Assembly: GCA_030295235.1 (NCBI GenBank)
Contig: AP026124.1
Coordinates: forward strand, 124,001 to 188,000
From: Fistulifera solaris
Lineage: Eukaryota > Bacillariophyta > Bacillariophyceae > Naviculales > Stauroneidaceae
Length of the DNA stretch: 64,000 nucleotides
Direction of reading: 5' to 3'
Shown: positions 43,379 to 56,708 of the stretch, piece after piece
Layout: each line of letters begins with the position of its first letter
Numbering within the stretch: the first letter of the stretch is position 1
Translations under genes and position numbers: made by a program
The notes under the pieces: model-generated
What the model saw: only the letters and a program-made list of their open reading frames with translations
What the model was told of the DNA's origin: nothing
The model's database searches: none

Positions 43379-46300
43379 TTAGGATCGCTTTATCAATTTT
43401 GTAGGCCGACAATCGATACCTTTTAATGATTCGTCTTCACTTGTACCCCACTCACCGGAAACGCCAAAGCTGCTATCATTATCACTTCCGGAAACAGAAA
43501 TAGAAGCATCGTCATATATTTTAGCAATATATGATTCCTCATTGTGCTCACCCTTATCAAGTCGCCGGTTTCCTTCGGTCGCAATAACAATACGGTCAAG
43601 CTTCGGTAGACTTCGAGGCAGCAAGGTAGGCGACGATAAGTTGTGGACAGCGGCTATCTTTCGGATATCACGGCCTGCTTTTTCTACGATAGCTCTCAAA
43701 TTCGTCCGTTTAAAGGGGAAAATACGGGCCGTCGGCCTTCTCCACAAAGAAATCACAGAGAGACGATAAATCACCAATAACTGGAGACATGTGCAAATGA
43801 ATCAAATCGTCAAGGTAGGAAAGGGAGCCCACGTCAATCGCGCTGGCTCGTTGAGCGACGGAGAGAATGGGTTGCCGATTACGCCAATGAACACACTGAC
43901 GTAATTTCAATATCATCACTCCAGTAAAATCACGAGATAAATTTGACAATGTTCTTGAATTTCGGCTCGGAAAAATTGCAAAATTGTCACGGAATATGTT
44001 TACAAGGCGTCGGAACACACCAAGGGTGAACTTCAGATGCTGATAAGGCCCTTCATGAGTTGGGGATACCCTTGTCGGCTCGTCGCCTCCCATCAGAAGA
44101 GTCGTCAGTGAAAGAAAAGTGTTGAAGAAATCTGGAAGCGTTGTTGAGTTGAGAAAAGGAAAACATGACGCTTGGATTGCTCGTGTAGTTCTTTGTTTTC
44201 CGTCAATTTCGACTTTTTCGCCTCTGATTGTTGCATGAAGTGCTTTAGCCAAAGAATCAGTTTCTTCCAAAAGTTCCACCACGTGGTGAGAATATCGCGA
44301 CAGTTGAAGCGGGGTGTCTGAAATCAGCGCAACGTGTCTGATTATCGACAAACAATACGGTGCAAAGGATTTGACCGTGATGCTCCGACAAGACAAAGCC
44401 GCCGCTTTCAACAATGATTCCAAGGGCATCTTTACTTCTGGATAGCCTTTTGCTTTTCCTCTCTGCACCATACGAAAGAGATGCCTTTGCCAATCTTCAG
44501 GGAGTAGCTCGATTGATCCACAATACACATCGTGTAAAGAAGACCAGCTTATCTCGATGATTCTGTTTATGTGTTCCGCGTCACTTCGTTTCACTAGGCA
44601 TGAGATTATATCCAATTGAAAATGAGCAATTCCAACGTCCTCTGTGTTTTTGAGTTGGAAAGCGACGAGCTCAAGCAACTCAACTTTATTGTGTCCTCCA
44701 TTAACCCTCCCAATAGATTCTACAACCTGGGACTCTGTCAGAACTGCTGCTAATAACTTACAATAGGCCCTTGACAAGTGCACTACCACGTCCAGGACAT
44801 GAACATCAACTGCATGGCTTGCATTTGTTTCTCGAATATGGATGTAAAATGCAACGATCGTTTTCATCGATTGAACTAAACTTTGAAGTGTCAAGTCGAC
44901 TTCTTCGGACAAGAATGATGTACTCACTGCAAGCTCTTCCAAAAACATGCATTGGAAAGATACCATCACCAGGTCGAAGGGCATGAATTGTTGTCGTGTA
45001 AGAACTTTATCTTTCAATATCCGAAGAATAGTGTTATTTAAATCGTTTCGTTGAAGGACCTTCCATAAAGTTCTTGACGAAAGGTAGGGATCGGAGCAGA
45101 ACAGAACATGAATCTTATCGACTTCTCTCGCCGCGGTTTCCACAAGGGACGACAGTTGCAACGCGCCCTGCTCTGAAAAACTTCGCGTTCCATTACTAGG
45201 AGATGATGTACTTCCTTTTCGATTTATGCCAGTTAAGTTCTCGTTGCTCTGCCGTTTTCGCTTCGAAAATACTTTCAGTGCACGAAGCAACTTCAAAATC
45301 TTACTTGATTTAGACTTCAGATGAAATATTTTCATCATCTGGTAGAGCATTAGCCGTTGACGAGAAATTTGCTTGTCAGGGGCAGATGTCAGAGTGAAAT
45401 GTTCAGAAGCATTTTTCAAAACTGCCAAGGATAAAGAGATTCCTACCAACAAAGCTATTTCGTATTGGCAGAGCATCAGAACAAAATCCTCCGTAAGTTT
45501 TCCATCGAGTTGGTCGCTTTCTAATGGCATAATTTGTGAATGCAAAGAATAGTCGTTAGCATCCGCGAGAGCAGTATCCAATGCGCTCGATACAGACGGA
45601 AACGAGAAAGTCGAAAATTCAATGGAGGCCTGTAACCACCCTTCTGCAGCCCAGTCCTTCATCGCATTCTTACGAGCGAGTGTGAGGTACGTGTCAGTCA
45701 GCTCGAAAACCCATAGGCAAGTGCATTCCCATCGTGTGGGATCCGTCACGGTGCTTATCTTTGTGAAGTAGTCGACACAGAATACTATGTCCTGAGGAGA
45801 GAAGTGGGCGTCTTCATGCCAAGCTGAATATGATGCTAGGACTGGTGGAACGTTCTGGTACGCAATGATATTATTTTTTAAGCTGTTGCGACCGATTTTG
45901 TATTGGGATAGCTTTTGAATGAGACCAGTATTTGCAAGAATCATTTTGAATTGCTCGAAGTAGGCTTTCGACGTGCTTTCCGAAGTATCCCGATTTGCCA
46001 GAGCCTGTAGAAACATCAACGACGCACTTCCCACTTCTGGAGCAATGGTTCGACGAGTTGAAGGCAGCATGATCTTTGCACCCATTCCTCAATTTGCTTA
46101 GTTTCTCTTTCGGGCACTGTCGAAGTGCCTATGATAACTCTACTGAGTGTAAGGCCACAGACGACCCGAATCGAATCGTTTGACGACAACGAGTATCCAC
46201 CCGTCGATAAAAAGAGCAACCGTTTTAAAAGCTCCATCAGCTCTTGGTAACCATTTTGCGATGCTTGAACAATAGCTACCAGGATATAGCATATATATTC

Positions 46301-47550
46301 TGCAGAGGTGTGCAACGTCGAGCGACGGCTCCCAGTATCGCAGCACAATCTTCTCATAAACGTCTCCTTGAAAGGAATGAGCAAATCTGGGGATTGTTGA
46401 GCAACTTGTATCAAAAGATCGTTCACAGGCCGACAAATAGCGTTTGGCCGTTCTGTACTTTTTGGTTTTTCTACAGCGAGCCCATCTACTTCCCTCACTC
46501 AAGTGGACCAGGCATGAAAGTAAACTATTTCGATTTGCATGATCCAGTAGATTGATCATTTGATATACCAACGCCACCATTGGTTGCATCTCACAAGTCG
46601 AGACACGAGCGTGTGTCAATAAGAGGAACATTGCAAGGCGAAGGAGGCCATCAACAACGCGCTGATAAAATGACGACGACAACACGTTTTCTCGACTCGA
46701 GGAACAAACCCATTTCACAACAGCTTCACAGAGTGCATAAGGAAAGCACGCACGACTCAGCCAAGAATCGAATATCTTGTCAACTGGATCTTCGTGTTCA
46801 TTAGAAAGACCCAGCAAAAGCATGACGTCGAGCGGATGCGCACCATCTTCACTTTCGCTCACGCTATACAAATATGTCTTTCTTAACAGGTCCCGCTTCT
46901 GATCTTGACGAAATCCATCAAAGATATGTTGCGCAACCATCATGAGATGATCATTCACTTCAAAATCGTTGCCTTGAACCCGAATGGTCGACCACAACAT
47001 CATTGCCTCCCTTTTGTCGGACACGATACGAAATAGAATACGAAGAAGAGATGGCCATTCCGATTCTTTCACTAATGCAAGTGACTTGAAGGCCTGCTGG
47101 AACGAAGCTTTTCGTGCTTCCCCCTGTCAATGGTAACACCGAGAGACATTCTAGGATTGCTAAGCGAGAATCGGGTACGCGTTGACAGCTATCGAGCAAG
47201 ATAGATACGACCGGCTCAGAAGCGCTCTCAATCTGTTGATCTTCCATCAATGAAGGCAAAAATTTGAGTAACATTTGCAGCGTTTCTTGCTTCTGCGATC
47301 GAAGAATCATGTCGAGCACGTGCTTGGGTGAAAGTGAATGCCTGTAAATCATGGATGACAGCATCTTGCGTATTTGAGCTAACCGTGCAGGAATTTCTTC
47401 CTCATCGTTATCCATTTCGATCGCTTTCAGATATGCAATGATCCTCTTGACCATTTTGGTGGCTTCCGATCCTTGCCCAGCATTTAGATCTTGTAAACAT
47501 TCTTGAAGAGCCGTCTCAAGATCGGACATGAAAACTTGTTTGTCTGTCAT
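43379..47550 (-). CDS. Large alpha-solenoid protein, FANCI-like, four frame changes
   Basis: About 1390 codons, all helical repeats and no introns seen. Several segments resemble FANCI, the partner of FANCD2 in DNA interstrand crosslink repair: MQPMVALVYQMINLL (compare IPPLVYQLLVL), VNDLLIQVAQQSPDLLIPF, LCQYEIALLVGISLSLAVL, and at the C-terminal end YLDDLIHLHMSPVIGDLSSLCDF and LPRSLPKLDRIVIATEG. Overall length fits human FANCI (1328 aa). Four single-base homopolymer changes break the frame: C5 47120-47124, CCC 46492-46494 and G4 43715-43718 (one extra base each) and TT 46085-46086 (one missing). Allowing for them gives exactly 1390 codons. The C-terminal tail is acidic. The family call is by eye and moderate; FANCD2 or another solenoid protein is possible. 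Confidence 0.6.
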
Positions 47551-47964
47551 TTGTCACACAATTTCACGTAGCGGGCTGACTAAAAGCTTTGCTATCATAT
47601 GAATATTGACCTTACATGCGAGATCATCGTAAGCACTGCTTACTGCTTTCTTTCTTTGAAAAGAGCTGTTTAGCGACGTTATCAGCGCTGTTGTGGTATA
47701 ACGGTATAATAATCATCGTGTCGTTTTGCGGTCTTGTTGCGACGAGCTTTATCGACTTGTCGATTATCGACGCAGCTCGTCTTGCCGTCGGCCAGGGCAA
47801 TGGACGCGGGCTAAGGTTATTTCCGACATTGATTGATGAATTTCTAAGCCTTTGCTCCTACGAAATATCTCGATTAGAATAATTACATTTTCGCATGCAA
47901 CTTGTTATCTATCACTATCAATATCTAGATAAGGAGACTGTTTTGTTTACTATTCATTCGTTGT
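47551..47964. other. Spacer between FANCI-like and ALAD genes
   Basis: About 410 bases with no supported gene. It contains the promoter of the FANCI-like gene and the 3' end of ALAD. Confidence 0.45.
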
Positions 47965-49240
<1,276 letters not shown>

Positions 49241-49578
49241 GGTGCGGTCGAGTGCTGCTTAAAAAGTTGATTTGTTTAATTTCTGTTTCAATCAACCACA
49301 ACAAGGATTGCGTGTCGTCAGTTGTGTGGGGGTTTTGCTTGATCGGATGCTTTGTGCTCCTTTCCTCCCTCCAAACGTCAAGTTCAACTTCCGGGTTGGT
49401 AAAACATTGATTTACGTCGTTCTCGTGAATGAAGAGACATCGCCTATCACGGGAATGGAAAATGACTTTTCCATCAAGCCAAAAAGTCTCGTAATATAGT
49501 TTGCGATCTTGTTGCGCATTCAATCCAACATCCCTTCGACTACTTGTTCTTTATCTTCCTTTCACCTTTAATGACATC
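49241..49578. promoter_or_regulatory. Divergent region between ALAD and membrane-protein genes
   Basis: About 340 bases that must hold both promoters. The frame of the right-hand gene is open back to 49501. No recognised box motifs. Confidence 0.35.
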
Positions 49579-50181
49579 ATGTTACGAAGACACCATACGC
49601 CCACTCAACCGACTTCCACGTCTTCACGGACCGCCAAATCACGCGTTACGGCACGCACCCGTCGACCGGGTCGTCCCTCATCGCCCTGGATATGGAGTTT
49701 GTTTGCGCTCGCCGCGATCATTACCACCATCACCTACATGTTTCCCGAAAAAATGCAACAAGTGGAATACAGTGCAATGGAAGAAGTTGTACAAGTAGAG
49801 CAAGATCTGGTAAAATGGTGGAGTCAACCCATACAGAAGCCACCCATTCCGCAAGACGAACACCCGCATTTTGTCGGATTGACCGATCCTAACGAACGGA
49901 TGAAGCAACAATCATCTTTCTCGTCATATAGCTGGGTAGAAGGTGAAAAGAAATTGAAACAAAAATTAAAAGTCTTGTATGATCGCCAGCAACAGGGACT
50001 CGACTTGGGTGTACCGGTCCTGACGCGATATTTGGGAGAAGACATTCCTGCGTGGCCCGAGAGAGGTAAAGAAGACGATTGGCAAAAGCAAGTTGATGCA
50101 AAGTACGAACAAATGCGGCGCGAAGAAGAGGAATGGAAAGCTAGAATCACGGCTCTGTTGAAAAGCGAAAAGCGGGGATAA
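49579..50181 (+). CDS. Hypothetical single-pass membrane protein
   Basis: 200 aa from the Met in MLRRHHTPTQPTSTSS. An N-terminal basic, Ser/Thr/Arg-rich stretch of about 37 residues precedes one hydrophobic helix (WIWSLFALAAIITTITYMF). The remainder is hydrophilic with many charged residues and ends in a predicted helix of Glu, Arg and Lys (KYEQMRREEEEWKARITALL), perhaps a coiled coil. The arrangement fits a tail- or signal-anchored organelle protein, but I recognise no family. The frame is open upstream (Met at 49501), so the start is uncertain. No frame problems. Confidence 0.55.
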   Translation: MLRRHHTPTQPTSTSSRTAKSRVTARTRRPGRPSSPWIWSLFALAAIITTITYMFPEKMQQVEYSAMEEVVQVEQDLVKWWSQPIQKPPIPQDEHPHFVGLTDPNERMKQQSSFSSYSWVEGEKKLKQKLKVLYDRQQQGLDLGVPVLTRYLGEDIPAWPERGKEDDWQKQVDAKYEQMRREEEEWKARITALLKSEKRG

Positions 50182-50945
50182 ATCGCGAAAGCATCCTATT
50201 GCGTTTAAATAGTTGATGTACTTTGTAATCAGCTTGAAGGTGCCATTAATATATCTGATCAAATTCAATCGTTTTGTTTTATCCCGCTAGCTCAATGATT
50301 GGTGTTCCTAGCATCAGAAAGAGACATCTTCAGCTAAAGATAGTCTATTGTTTGTTGTCGACGTTCCGTCGCACCTGTCTACCTGAGAGTCTCTTCAATC
50401 AGCGAGTTAAGATAAAAAGTTAGTTGACTTTATTGTTAAAGGCATTTTTCTAGTCTATTATAGGTCGATAATATAACCGCGAAACGAGCCTTCGACCTTC
50501 GATATCTACTATAGTGATTAAGTGTAAGCGACCTTTCACCACGACTGGTATTCAGTCACGATTTGGCAAATGATATTGTTTGTCGTCCGCGCTGTGTCGC
50601 ACCTTTCAACATGTGAATAGTGTCATCAATCCAAGTAATACAATTAGCAATGGGAAAATATAGCTTTACGTTCAAATGTATGCTTCTTTGCATGCTTTAA
50701 CCGTTCTCCCGTTGAGATCCACATTCACTATAGTTTCAACGTGTAGACGTTACTGAATAACGTAATAAACGTGAATGGTTGGATTCGTGACTTGTGAGAA
50801 TCTCGCCGCGAAATAACAAAGGACGACCATGATGAATGATGACATCCATAAAAAAACCAATGCGCTGCGCTTAGCACTTTATAGCAACTTGCCAACAACA
50901 AGCAACAATACCATTCATCCTTTTCAGTGCAATTAAGAAAGAATA
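50182..50945. other. 0.8-kb spacer upstream of ALG7 homolog
   Basis: AT-rich, no supported gene. It contains ACGACTGGTATTCAGTCACG (about 50540-50562), a relative of the quasi-palindromes at 41886 and 53017. Confidence 0.45.
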
Positions 50946-52419
50946 ATGGGCCGCTACGATGCTTTGCTCGCTTTGTTTCCGCTACTACCACCGATTGTTT
51001 TGTTGTTTCAATTAATGGAGCATCCCTCGGACACCTTACAACGATGGTATACACATTTCTGGTTGTCACAAGACGCAAGTGGAGGCAAAAACGCAGTCGA
51101 AGAAACTCCCACAGTTGCAACACAATTACTGGCCTACATTCTCATCGCCATTGTTGGATATTTACTGACTACGCTTATGGTTCCATCGATTCAAGTGTAT
51201 ACGTTACGGAAAGGAATCTGTGGTAAAGATTTGGGAAAACGAGGCACTCTGCAAGGGGAACAACCTTTGTAAGTAACCTTGTGTCTTTGCTTTGAATCTT
51301 ACTGAATATCGCATAACAATTTCTGATGCCTTCCGCTGCCATCGTCTTTCTTACTATCTCTCAAGACCAGAAGCATTGGGGATTGTCCCTGGCGCGGTCT
51401 TTCTGGTCTGTTTGCTCTTTTGCTTGGTCGGCTTTGCGGCTACCTATCCCAGTCGAATGTTGGATGTGAATGCGGCGTTATTGTCAATATGCTTCATGCT
51501 GTTTCTAGGATTCACTGATGATGTACTCGACTGGCCGTGGCGATACAAACTCGTTCTTCCCAGTGTCGCGTCCTTGCCATTGTTGTGTTCCTACAAAGGC
51601 AGCACATCGGTAGTAGTGCCGTTGCAATTGCGCTCTTTGCTTTGGAAGGATGGACACATGACTGCGTTCGGAGATTTCTTGGGAAGTTTTGTGATTGTTG
51701 ATGCGCAAGCAACGGGTGCCTTAATCAATTTGGGATACTTCTATCTCCTCTACATGGGACTGCTGGCCGTCTTTTGCACCAACGCCATCAATATATTCGC
51801 TGGAATCAACGGTCTTGAAGCCGGACAATCGTACGTTATTGCCTGCGCAGTCCTGTTACATAATCTCATGGAAATTCAGCGAGACGGTCCTGCCGACAAC
51901 CACTTGTTCTCTGTCATGCTCATGTTGTGCTTCATTGGTGTGACGCTTGGTTTACTGCGGCACAATTGGTATCCCGCCACCGTATTTGTTGGAGACACGT
52001 TTTGTTACTTTGCCGGTATGACATTTGCCGTTGTAGGAATCCTGGGACATTTCAGTAAAACGTTGTTGCTTCTGTTCATTCCTCAAGTAATCAACTTTCT
52101 CTGGTCTACACCTCAACTGTTCAAGCTTGTCCCTTGTCCAAGACATAGATTACCCCGCTACGATCCCACAAAACAGCTCATGTACCCAAGTACATTTCCT
52201 TGTGAATCACACCAGTACACATGGCTCAAAGCCTTGCAAGGAATACCGAGTAATGCCCAAGAGTTGCCCAACATGACCGTTATCAATTTGTGTCTACAAG
52301 TTTGCGGACCTCTATCGGAAGTACAACTGTGTCGACTGCTGTTATTACTACAATGTCTTTGTTGTGGATTTGGATTTCTTTGTCGCTATTGCTTGGCGAA
52401 ATACATTTTTGATGAATGA
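50946..52419 (+). CDS. ALG7: UDP-GlcNAc:dolichyl-phosphate GlcNAc-1-phosphate transferase
   Basis: First enzyme of N-glycan precursor synthesis on the ER membrane (DPAGT1 in animals), the target of tunicamycin. Exons 50946-51268 and 51366-52419, 97-nt GT-AG intron; the join gives [18 protein letters not shown] and 459 codons. About ten hydrophobic segments. Family motifs are all present: GKDLGKRG in the first loop, [17 protein letters not shown] (metal-binding DDxxD region), [16 protein letters not shown], and [18 protein letters not shown]. The C-terminal loop with [10 protein letters not shown] and the last membrane segments are also as in DPAGT1. No frame problems. Confidence 0.93.
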
Positions 52420-52601
52420 TAAAATAATAATCAAAAGGAAACACCTTTTTTAGAGACTATGGATTGCATCGGAGTTAACACCCATAGACAGATTATTGTC
52501 GTTCGACGTCCCATTGTTCATGCTTTCTGTTTGAGCTGTTCTGGGAAAATATAGTGATTTTGCGGGCAAAAAAAAGTAAAAGATCTCACTCGGTTCCGCT
52601 C

Positions 52602-52937
52602 TCATGATGAAGACGATATTTCCGATGAAGCCCCGTTCGTTGGAACCGGTGCAGCCGTTAAACCGACCGGAACCTGCATAGCTACGGCTTGACCCCCTTC
52701 ATACTCCTTGACAAGCCATGCATAAGTTTCTGTTTCAATTGTAATTAGAGGAGGAGGCGCTGTAGACGACGCATTCCCTTCGAGTTGAGACGCAAGGCGT
52801 GTCAAATTGGTAAAAACGCCCGTGTCGGAAGTTGTTTGGCCGCTTAGACACAAGCCATTGACGTCATTACAGATGATTGTACGAAGATCGTTGCTCATGA
52901 TGATTGAGAAATGAATCGTTGCCTCAAGCAATGGCAA
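52602..52937 (-). CDS. LAMTOR5/HBXIP-like Ragulator subunit
   Basis: 111 aa, roadblock-like fold. The order MPLLEATIHFSIIMSNDLR, TIICNDVNGLCLSGQTTSD, TNLTRLASQLEG, PPLITIETETYAWLVKEYEG and QAVAMQVP aligns along the whole length of animal LAMTOR5 (HBXIP), including its N-terminal LEATLEQHL helix; that supports the start at 52937 over the internal Met. LAMTOR5 is part of the Ragulator complex, which anchors Rag GTPases and TORC1 signalling on lysosomes. The C-terminal 20 residues are Ser/Pro-rich and not conserved. No intron and no frame problems. The family is small and sequence signals are short, so moderate certainty. Confidence 0.7.
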   Translation of the reverse strand: MPLLEATIHFSIIMSNDLRTIICNDVNGLCLSGQTTSDTGVFTNLTRLASQLEGNASSTAPPPLITIETETYAWLVKEYEGGQAVAMQVPVGLTAAPVPTNGASSEISSSS

Positions 52938-53457
52938 TGTTTTATGAAATCCTTTCCTGGTAACGCAGCATCATGACTACCGTACTTACTCGCACCGCAG
53001 TTTACAAATTCATGATTCATGACTAAATTGCAGTCGTGACGAAAGGTCACGTTTTTTAAAATAATTGGGTTTCTAGTCAATACCTGGTACGGAAGCAAAC
53101 GATAGAAAATGATTATCGGCACAAACAATTGAGGCGTGCATCGCAAAAGCTGTTGTCTCGTGTCTCGTATCAATTTTGATTTGATTGACTGAAATATGAG
53201 TTGCGTCGGCGTCTGGATGCTGGATGCCCACATAGTTTTGCTTTACGTTATCATTTGGCAAAACAACCCTGCCTAAGATCCCCTCGGAAGCTCTGAATCA
53301 ACTTTCTGATAAATCGTCTTATCCTGTGATAGTAATGACTCGTGAGTCCGAAATATAATTTAAAGTCATATTTTTCAATAAAAATCTAGAAGGATTCCAG
53401 TTATCAGGTTATCAATTTCGCTACGATCCAACATTTGGTCGGGTGATGAGCATTGCA
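52938..53457. other. 0.5-kb spacer with quasi-palindrome
   Basis: No supported gene. It contains TTCATGACTAAATTGCAGTCGTGAC at 53017-53040 and TACCTGGTAC at 53081-53090. Confidence 0.45.
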
Positions 53458-54759
53458 TCACCGACGATATCCGAGAGAGGCAGCCGATGCCGGAGCTTGT
53501 ACGTCCTCGTTGATTACCCAGGGATGCTCGAGTACTTCCGCAAGCGTCAATCTCCTTTTCGGGTCTTCTTGTAACATAGCTTGAAGCAAATGACCGACTT
53601 CGTCCGATAGGTATATGTCCCAATTTCGCAACTGTTCCACCAATTTTCCGGTCACAATCAGTTCGTAGCGCTTATCGGCACGGCTGGCTTGATCATATGG
53701 TGGAAAACCAGTCAGCATAATGTACAAAACGACTCCAGCTGCCCACAAATCAATAGCAAATCCATCAAAGTCCTCTGAATTCGCGAACACCTCGGGTGAC
53801 ATGTAGTTGTGCTTCCCGCATACACCCTGAGGCTTAATTAAGCGTCGGATGACACCTTTGTGGACATCGGTTACTGCACCGGCTCCGTCGTCGTACGGAA
53901 CGCGTAGACACATTCCCATGTCGATGATCATGCATACATCTCCATTCACCAAAACATTCTCCAGTGACAAATCACGATGGCATATTCCTTCGGATTGTAA
54001 GTGATGCAGACCCTTTATCAATAAACAATACAGAGAAATGTGTCAGATAAGAAAGAACTTCATGATAGCTTTAAAAACAGCGTCGCTTACCCATAATATT
54101 TGTCGAAACCAATACCGTGCGACAGGTTCAGCCATTCCTATTTCCCCTCCGTTCTCTTCCGCGTGCTCAACTACAACGCCAAACAAATCTCCGTCACGGC
54201 AATAAGGCATGATCGAATAAAGACATTCTCCATCTTGCAAGACTTCCATCGTACCAAGAACATGCGGGTGCGGCGTGGAACCCAACATTTGCATCGCCGC
54301 CACTTCCTTGACTGGATCTTCCAAAAGACGACCCCTCATACGATGCACTCGAGCCCATTCAACCATTTTTACTGCCACATGGCGTCCTTCTGTGATTTCC
54401 CAGACAACAGGAGCATTCGGGGAACCCGGCTGGACTCCGGCAGCACGAGCGGCATCATCCGCGGCAACGCCAAAATGTCTTCGTAAAACCAAACACGCCC
54501 ATACGGATCCGTAGATGGCATCTTGTAATCGTCGCTGAGGCCAATACGCTAAAGCTTCCGAGGAGCCATCCAGATCTTCTCGGTGAATAACGCCACTGCA
54601 GACTTGACGAGTGCCTGTTTGGGGATGCACCACGAGAGCATTGACGCGCACTCCGGGACGAACACGCGGCGGCGGAAAGTCTAAAGGACGCGTTGCTGGA
54701 CCAGCTTCTAGAACTTCTCGATACTTTTGTCGAGCATGTAATCCGACTGGCTCATCCAT
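53458..54759 (-). CDS. Protein kinase-fold protein with DMG in place of DFG
   Basis: Exons 54759-54091 and 54012-53458 (78-nt GT-AG intron; join YWFRQILW/GLHHLQSEGICHRDLS), 408 codons. Kinase landmarks: Gly-rich region around AIYGSVWACLVLRR, a ~35-residue insert, VAVKMVEW (catalytic-fold Lys), CHRDLSLENVLV catalytic loop (Asp and Asn kept), IIDMGMC where DFG is expected, and YMSPEVF with GFAIDLWAAGVVLYIMLTGFPPY. Because Lys, catalytic Asp and metal-binding Asp are kept, activity is possible despite Met replacing Phe. The N-terminal ~70 residues are Pro/Arg-rich without a known domain. Ser/Thr specificity is inferred from HRDLSxxN. Substrates unknown. No frame problems. Confidence 0.85.
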
Positions 54760-55822
54760 TGCTGTGAGAACCGAAGCCAGCGGTGTTTCCTAATTTGAAC
54801 GCCGAAGAAATATTCGTCGGACGGTTCAAAAAGAAATTACACCACAAAAAAACCAAGAGCAATCAGTAATGAAACGGAATTAAATGAATATAATGAACGA
54901 AGGGGGGGAAGCACTGCAAAATGTGAATTGTATTCCTTCTTTGGGATGTCGTTACAATTTTTTTCCCTGGGTTGCAACTTGCAACCAAGACGCCACTACA
55001 AGATCCAAGAACATGATCGTTGGGGTTTATTATTTATCGCGGAGTGCGGGGGAGCAGCGGGGAGCGAGCGAGCGAGCGAGCGCAGTAATTACGGAGTATC
55101 ATATTTCACATTTGGAAACCAGTGGTTGTCGATCTTGTTTTATACAATACTGCCCTTATGCCGTACGACATACTGCTTGGTACAAAGAGAGGTTATGCCG
55201 AGCTCAGCATTCTACGCAAAAGTGCACTAAACAATTCGACTGGTCTTGGATTGTACATTGTACAGTCCGGTACGGTACACAAGGAACAAGGAATGATAGA
55301 TTGTGGATTCCCGTCTGTCTGTGCCTCCGTTCTCCCGCGAAACTACCACCGGAGAAACTACTACGCGCGTTCACAAATTATTCCCAAAAGGCAAACCTCC
55401 AGAAGAAAAACTACGAGGGTACTTCGTATTGGGCTATTGGGACTTTGGGTGGTGCCACCTTTCACGGGGGGTTATTAGTTGGGGTCACCTTGGAGGAAAC
55501 ATATCAGTCCTCTATCGCTAAATTTAATTACCGGAGTAGCATTTATTTGGAAAAGGTATCGTGTCGCCTTTTAACTTCGTGGCGCAAGCAACAGGAAAGA
55601 AACTAGCTACAATGAGTTTAGGCATTATTGTAGCGTTTAAGTAACTCGGTTTATGCTAGAGCCTTATGGAGTCGCCGTACGGTCTTCTAGCAACTTTAAT
55701 GTAGATCGACGTTTGATTTTAAGTTTAATGAATCGAATATTATACGATAGTGACCAAGGAAACGAACATAGCCCGATTCTCTGGGCTCTATAAATCAGCC
55801 AGTGATACAAAGCATCCCCTTA
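54760..55822. other. 1.1-kb spacer with overlapping unsupported frames
   Basis: A 240-codon frame (54884-55606) and two other frames overlap here, but none shows a recognised domain and codon use is unconvincing. It contains GAGCGAGCGAGCGAGCGAGC near 55062-55081 and a CCGGTACGGTAC unit near 55268. Possibly decayed sequence. Confidence 0.35.
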
Positions 55823-56708
55823 TCAATCACTCATCTCAGAGTTTGCCAAAGGGAGGCTCTCATCAACGCAGTGCGCAGGATGGAGCAAATTGCCATCACT
55901 GTCCGTACAAAACTTGTCTTCTTCAACAACATTCGCAATATCGCATCCTTCCCAGATCCATTCAGCGTAGTTGCGGTACGCTTGGAGCCGAATGGCGTCG
56001 GAATTGTTGTACATTTCGAGCCTTTCTTGTTCGCTTAGCGTGCGGTGGCTTGGGATTTCAAATACAGTATCCTTCTCTGGTGCGAACTTAACTTTTCGAC
56101 ATCGACCGTTGAAGTCAAGATTCGATGAGCTATTTCCCATCATATCTGAGAAGCTAAGACCAAAGTTAGCATCGTCATCTTCCAGAGGAAAGACATCCAT
56201 ATCAACGCTGCACAGTGACATCTCGAAGTCTTTTTTCGTCTTCCGTGCTGGACAGACATGACGCAGCTCTTGTTGATGATTCTCCGTCGATCTTTTCGAT
56301 AAATGCGTCCAGGAGCTTTGACAGCGGTGTGTCATGGTCAAGGCCCATCTTCAGTACGTCAACGGCATCTTCCGCCGCGAGTGGCAAAATTTGGTCTTGA
56401 GAATTGACATCTATTACCAGAAGCTTACCAGGGCCATGATCACTGTTCTTCACTAGAGTATTTGATACATGTTGTAATGGAACAGTTCGCACGGCGTCTT
56501 CATTTGAAGGAGGCCGTGCTGATGACATAGCGTTTAAACGACGTACTGCGCGGTTGCGCGCCTCATGTCGATGCCGGAATTGAGGCTTCACTGACAGCTT
56601 GCGCTTGCTGTTTGCCGTCTTTTTGTAATGACAATCTATTGTGCCTAAGAGCGATGTGAGAGAAATGTTATTACTAACCGAATTGCAGCCTTTCATTGTC
56701 CTTCGCAA
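55823..56708 (-). CDS. Hypothetical diatom protein, one frame change
   Basis: 295 codons once one extra base in the T6 run 56231-56236 is allowed for. The N-terminal half is basic with a helical segment (AEDAVDVLKMGLDHDTPLSKLLDAFIEKI). The C-terminal half is acidic and contains KFAPEKDTVFEIPSHRTLSEQERLEMY, a kind of motif (V-EIPS-x-E-R-xxY) that I have seen repeatedly in uncharacterised diatom proteins, followed by AYRNYAEWIWEG and an acidic Cys-containing tail. No signal peptide; no enzyme motif. The start at 56708 gives MRRTMKGCNSV and could be off by a few codons. Function unknown. Confidence 0.6.

Noticed and set aside
54884-55606. 240-codon plus-strand frame
   Set aside because: Overlaps two other long frames, has no domain or signal, contains a GAGC microsatellite and a spacer-type tract; kept only as a spacer note.
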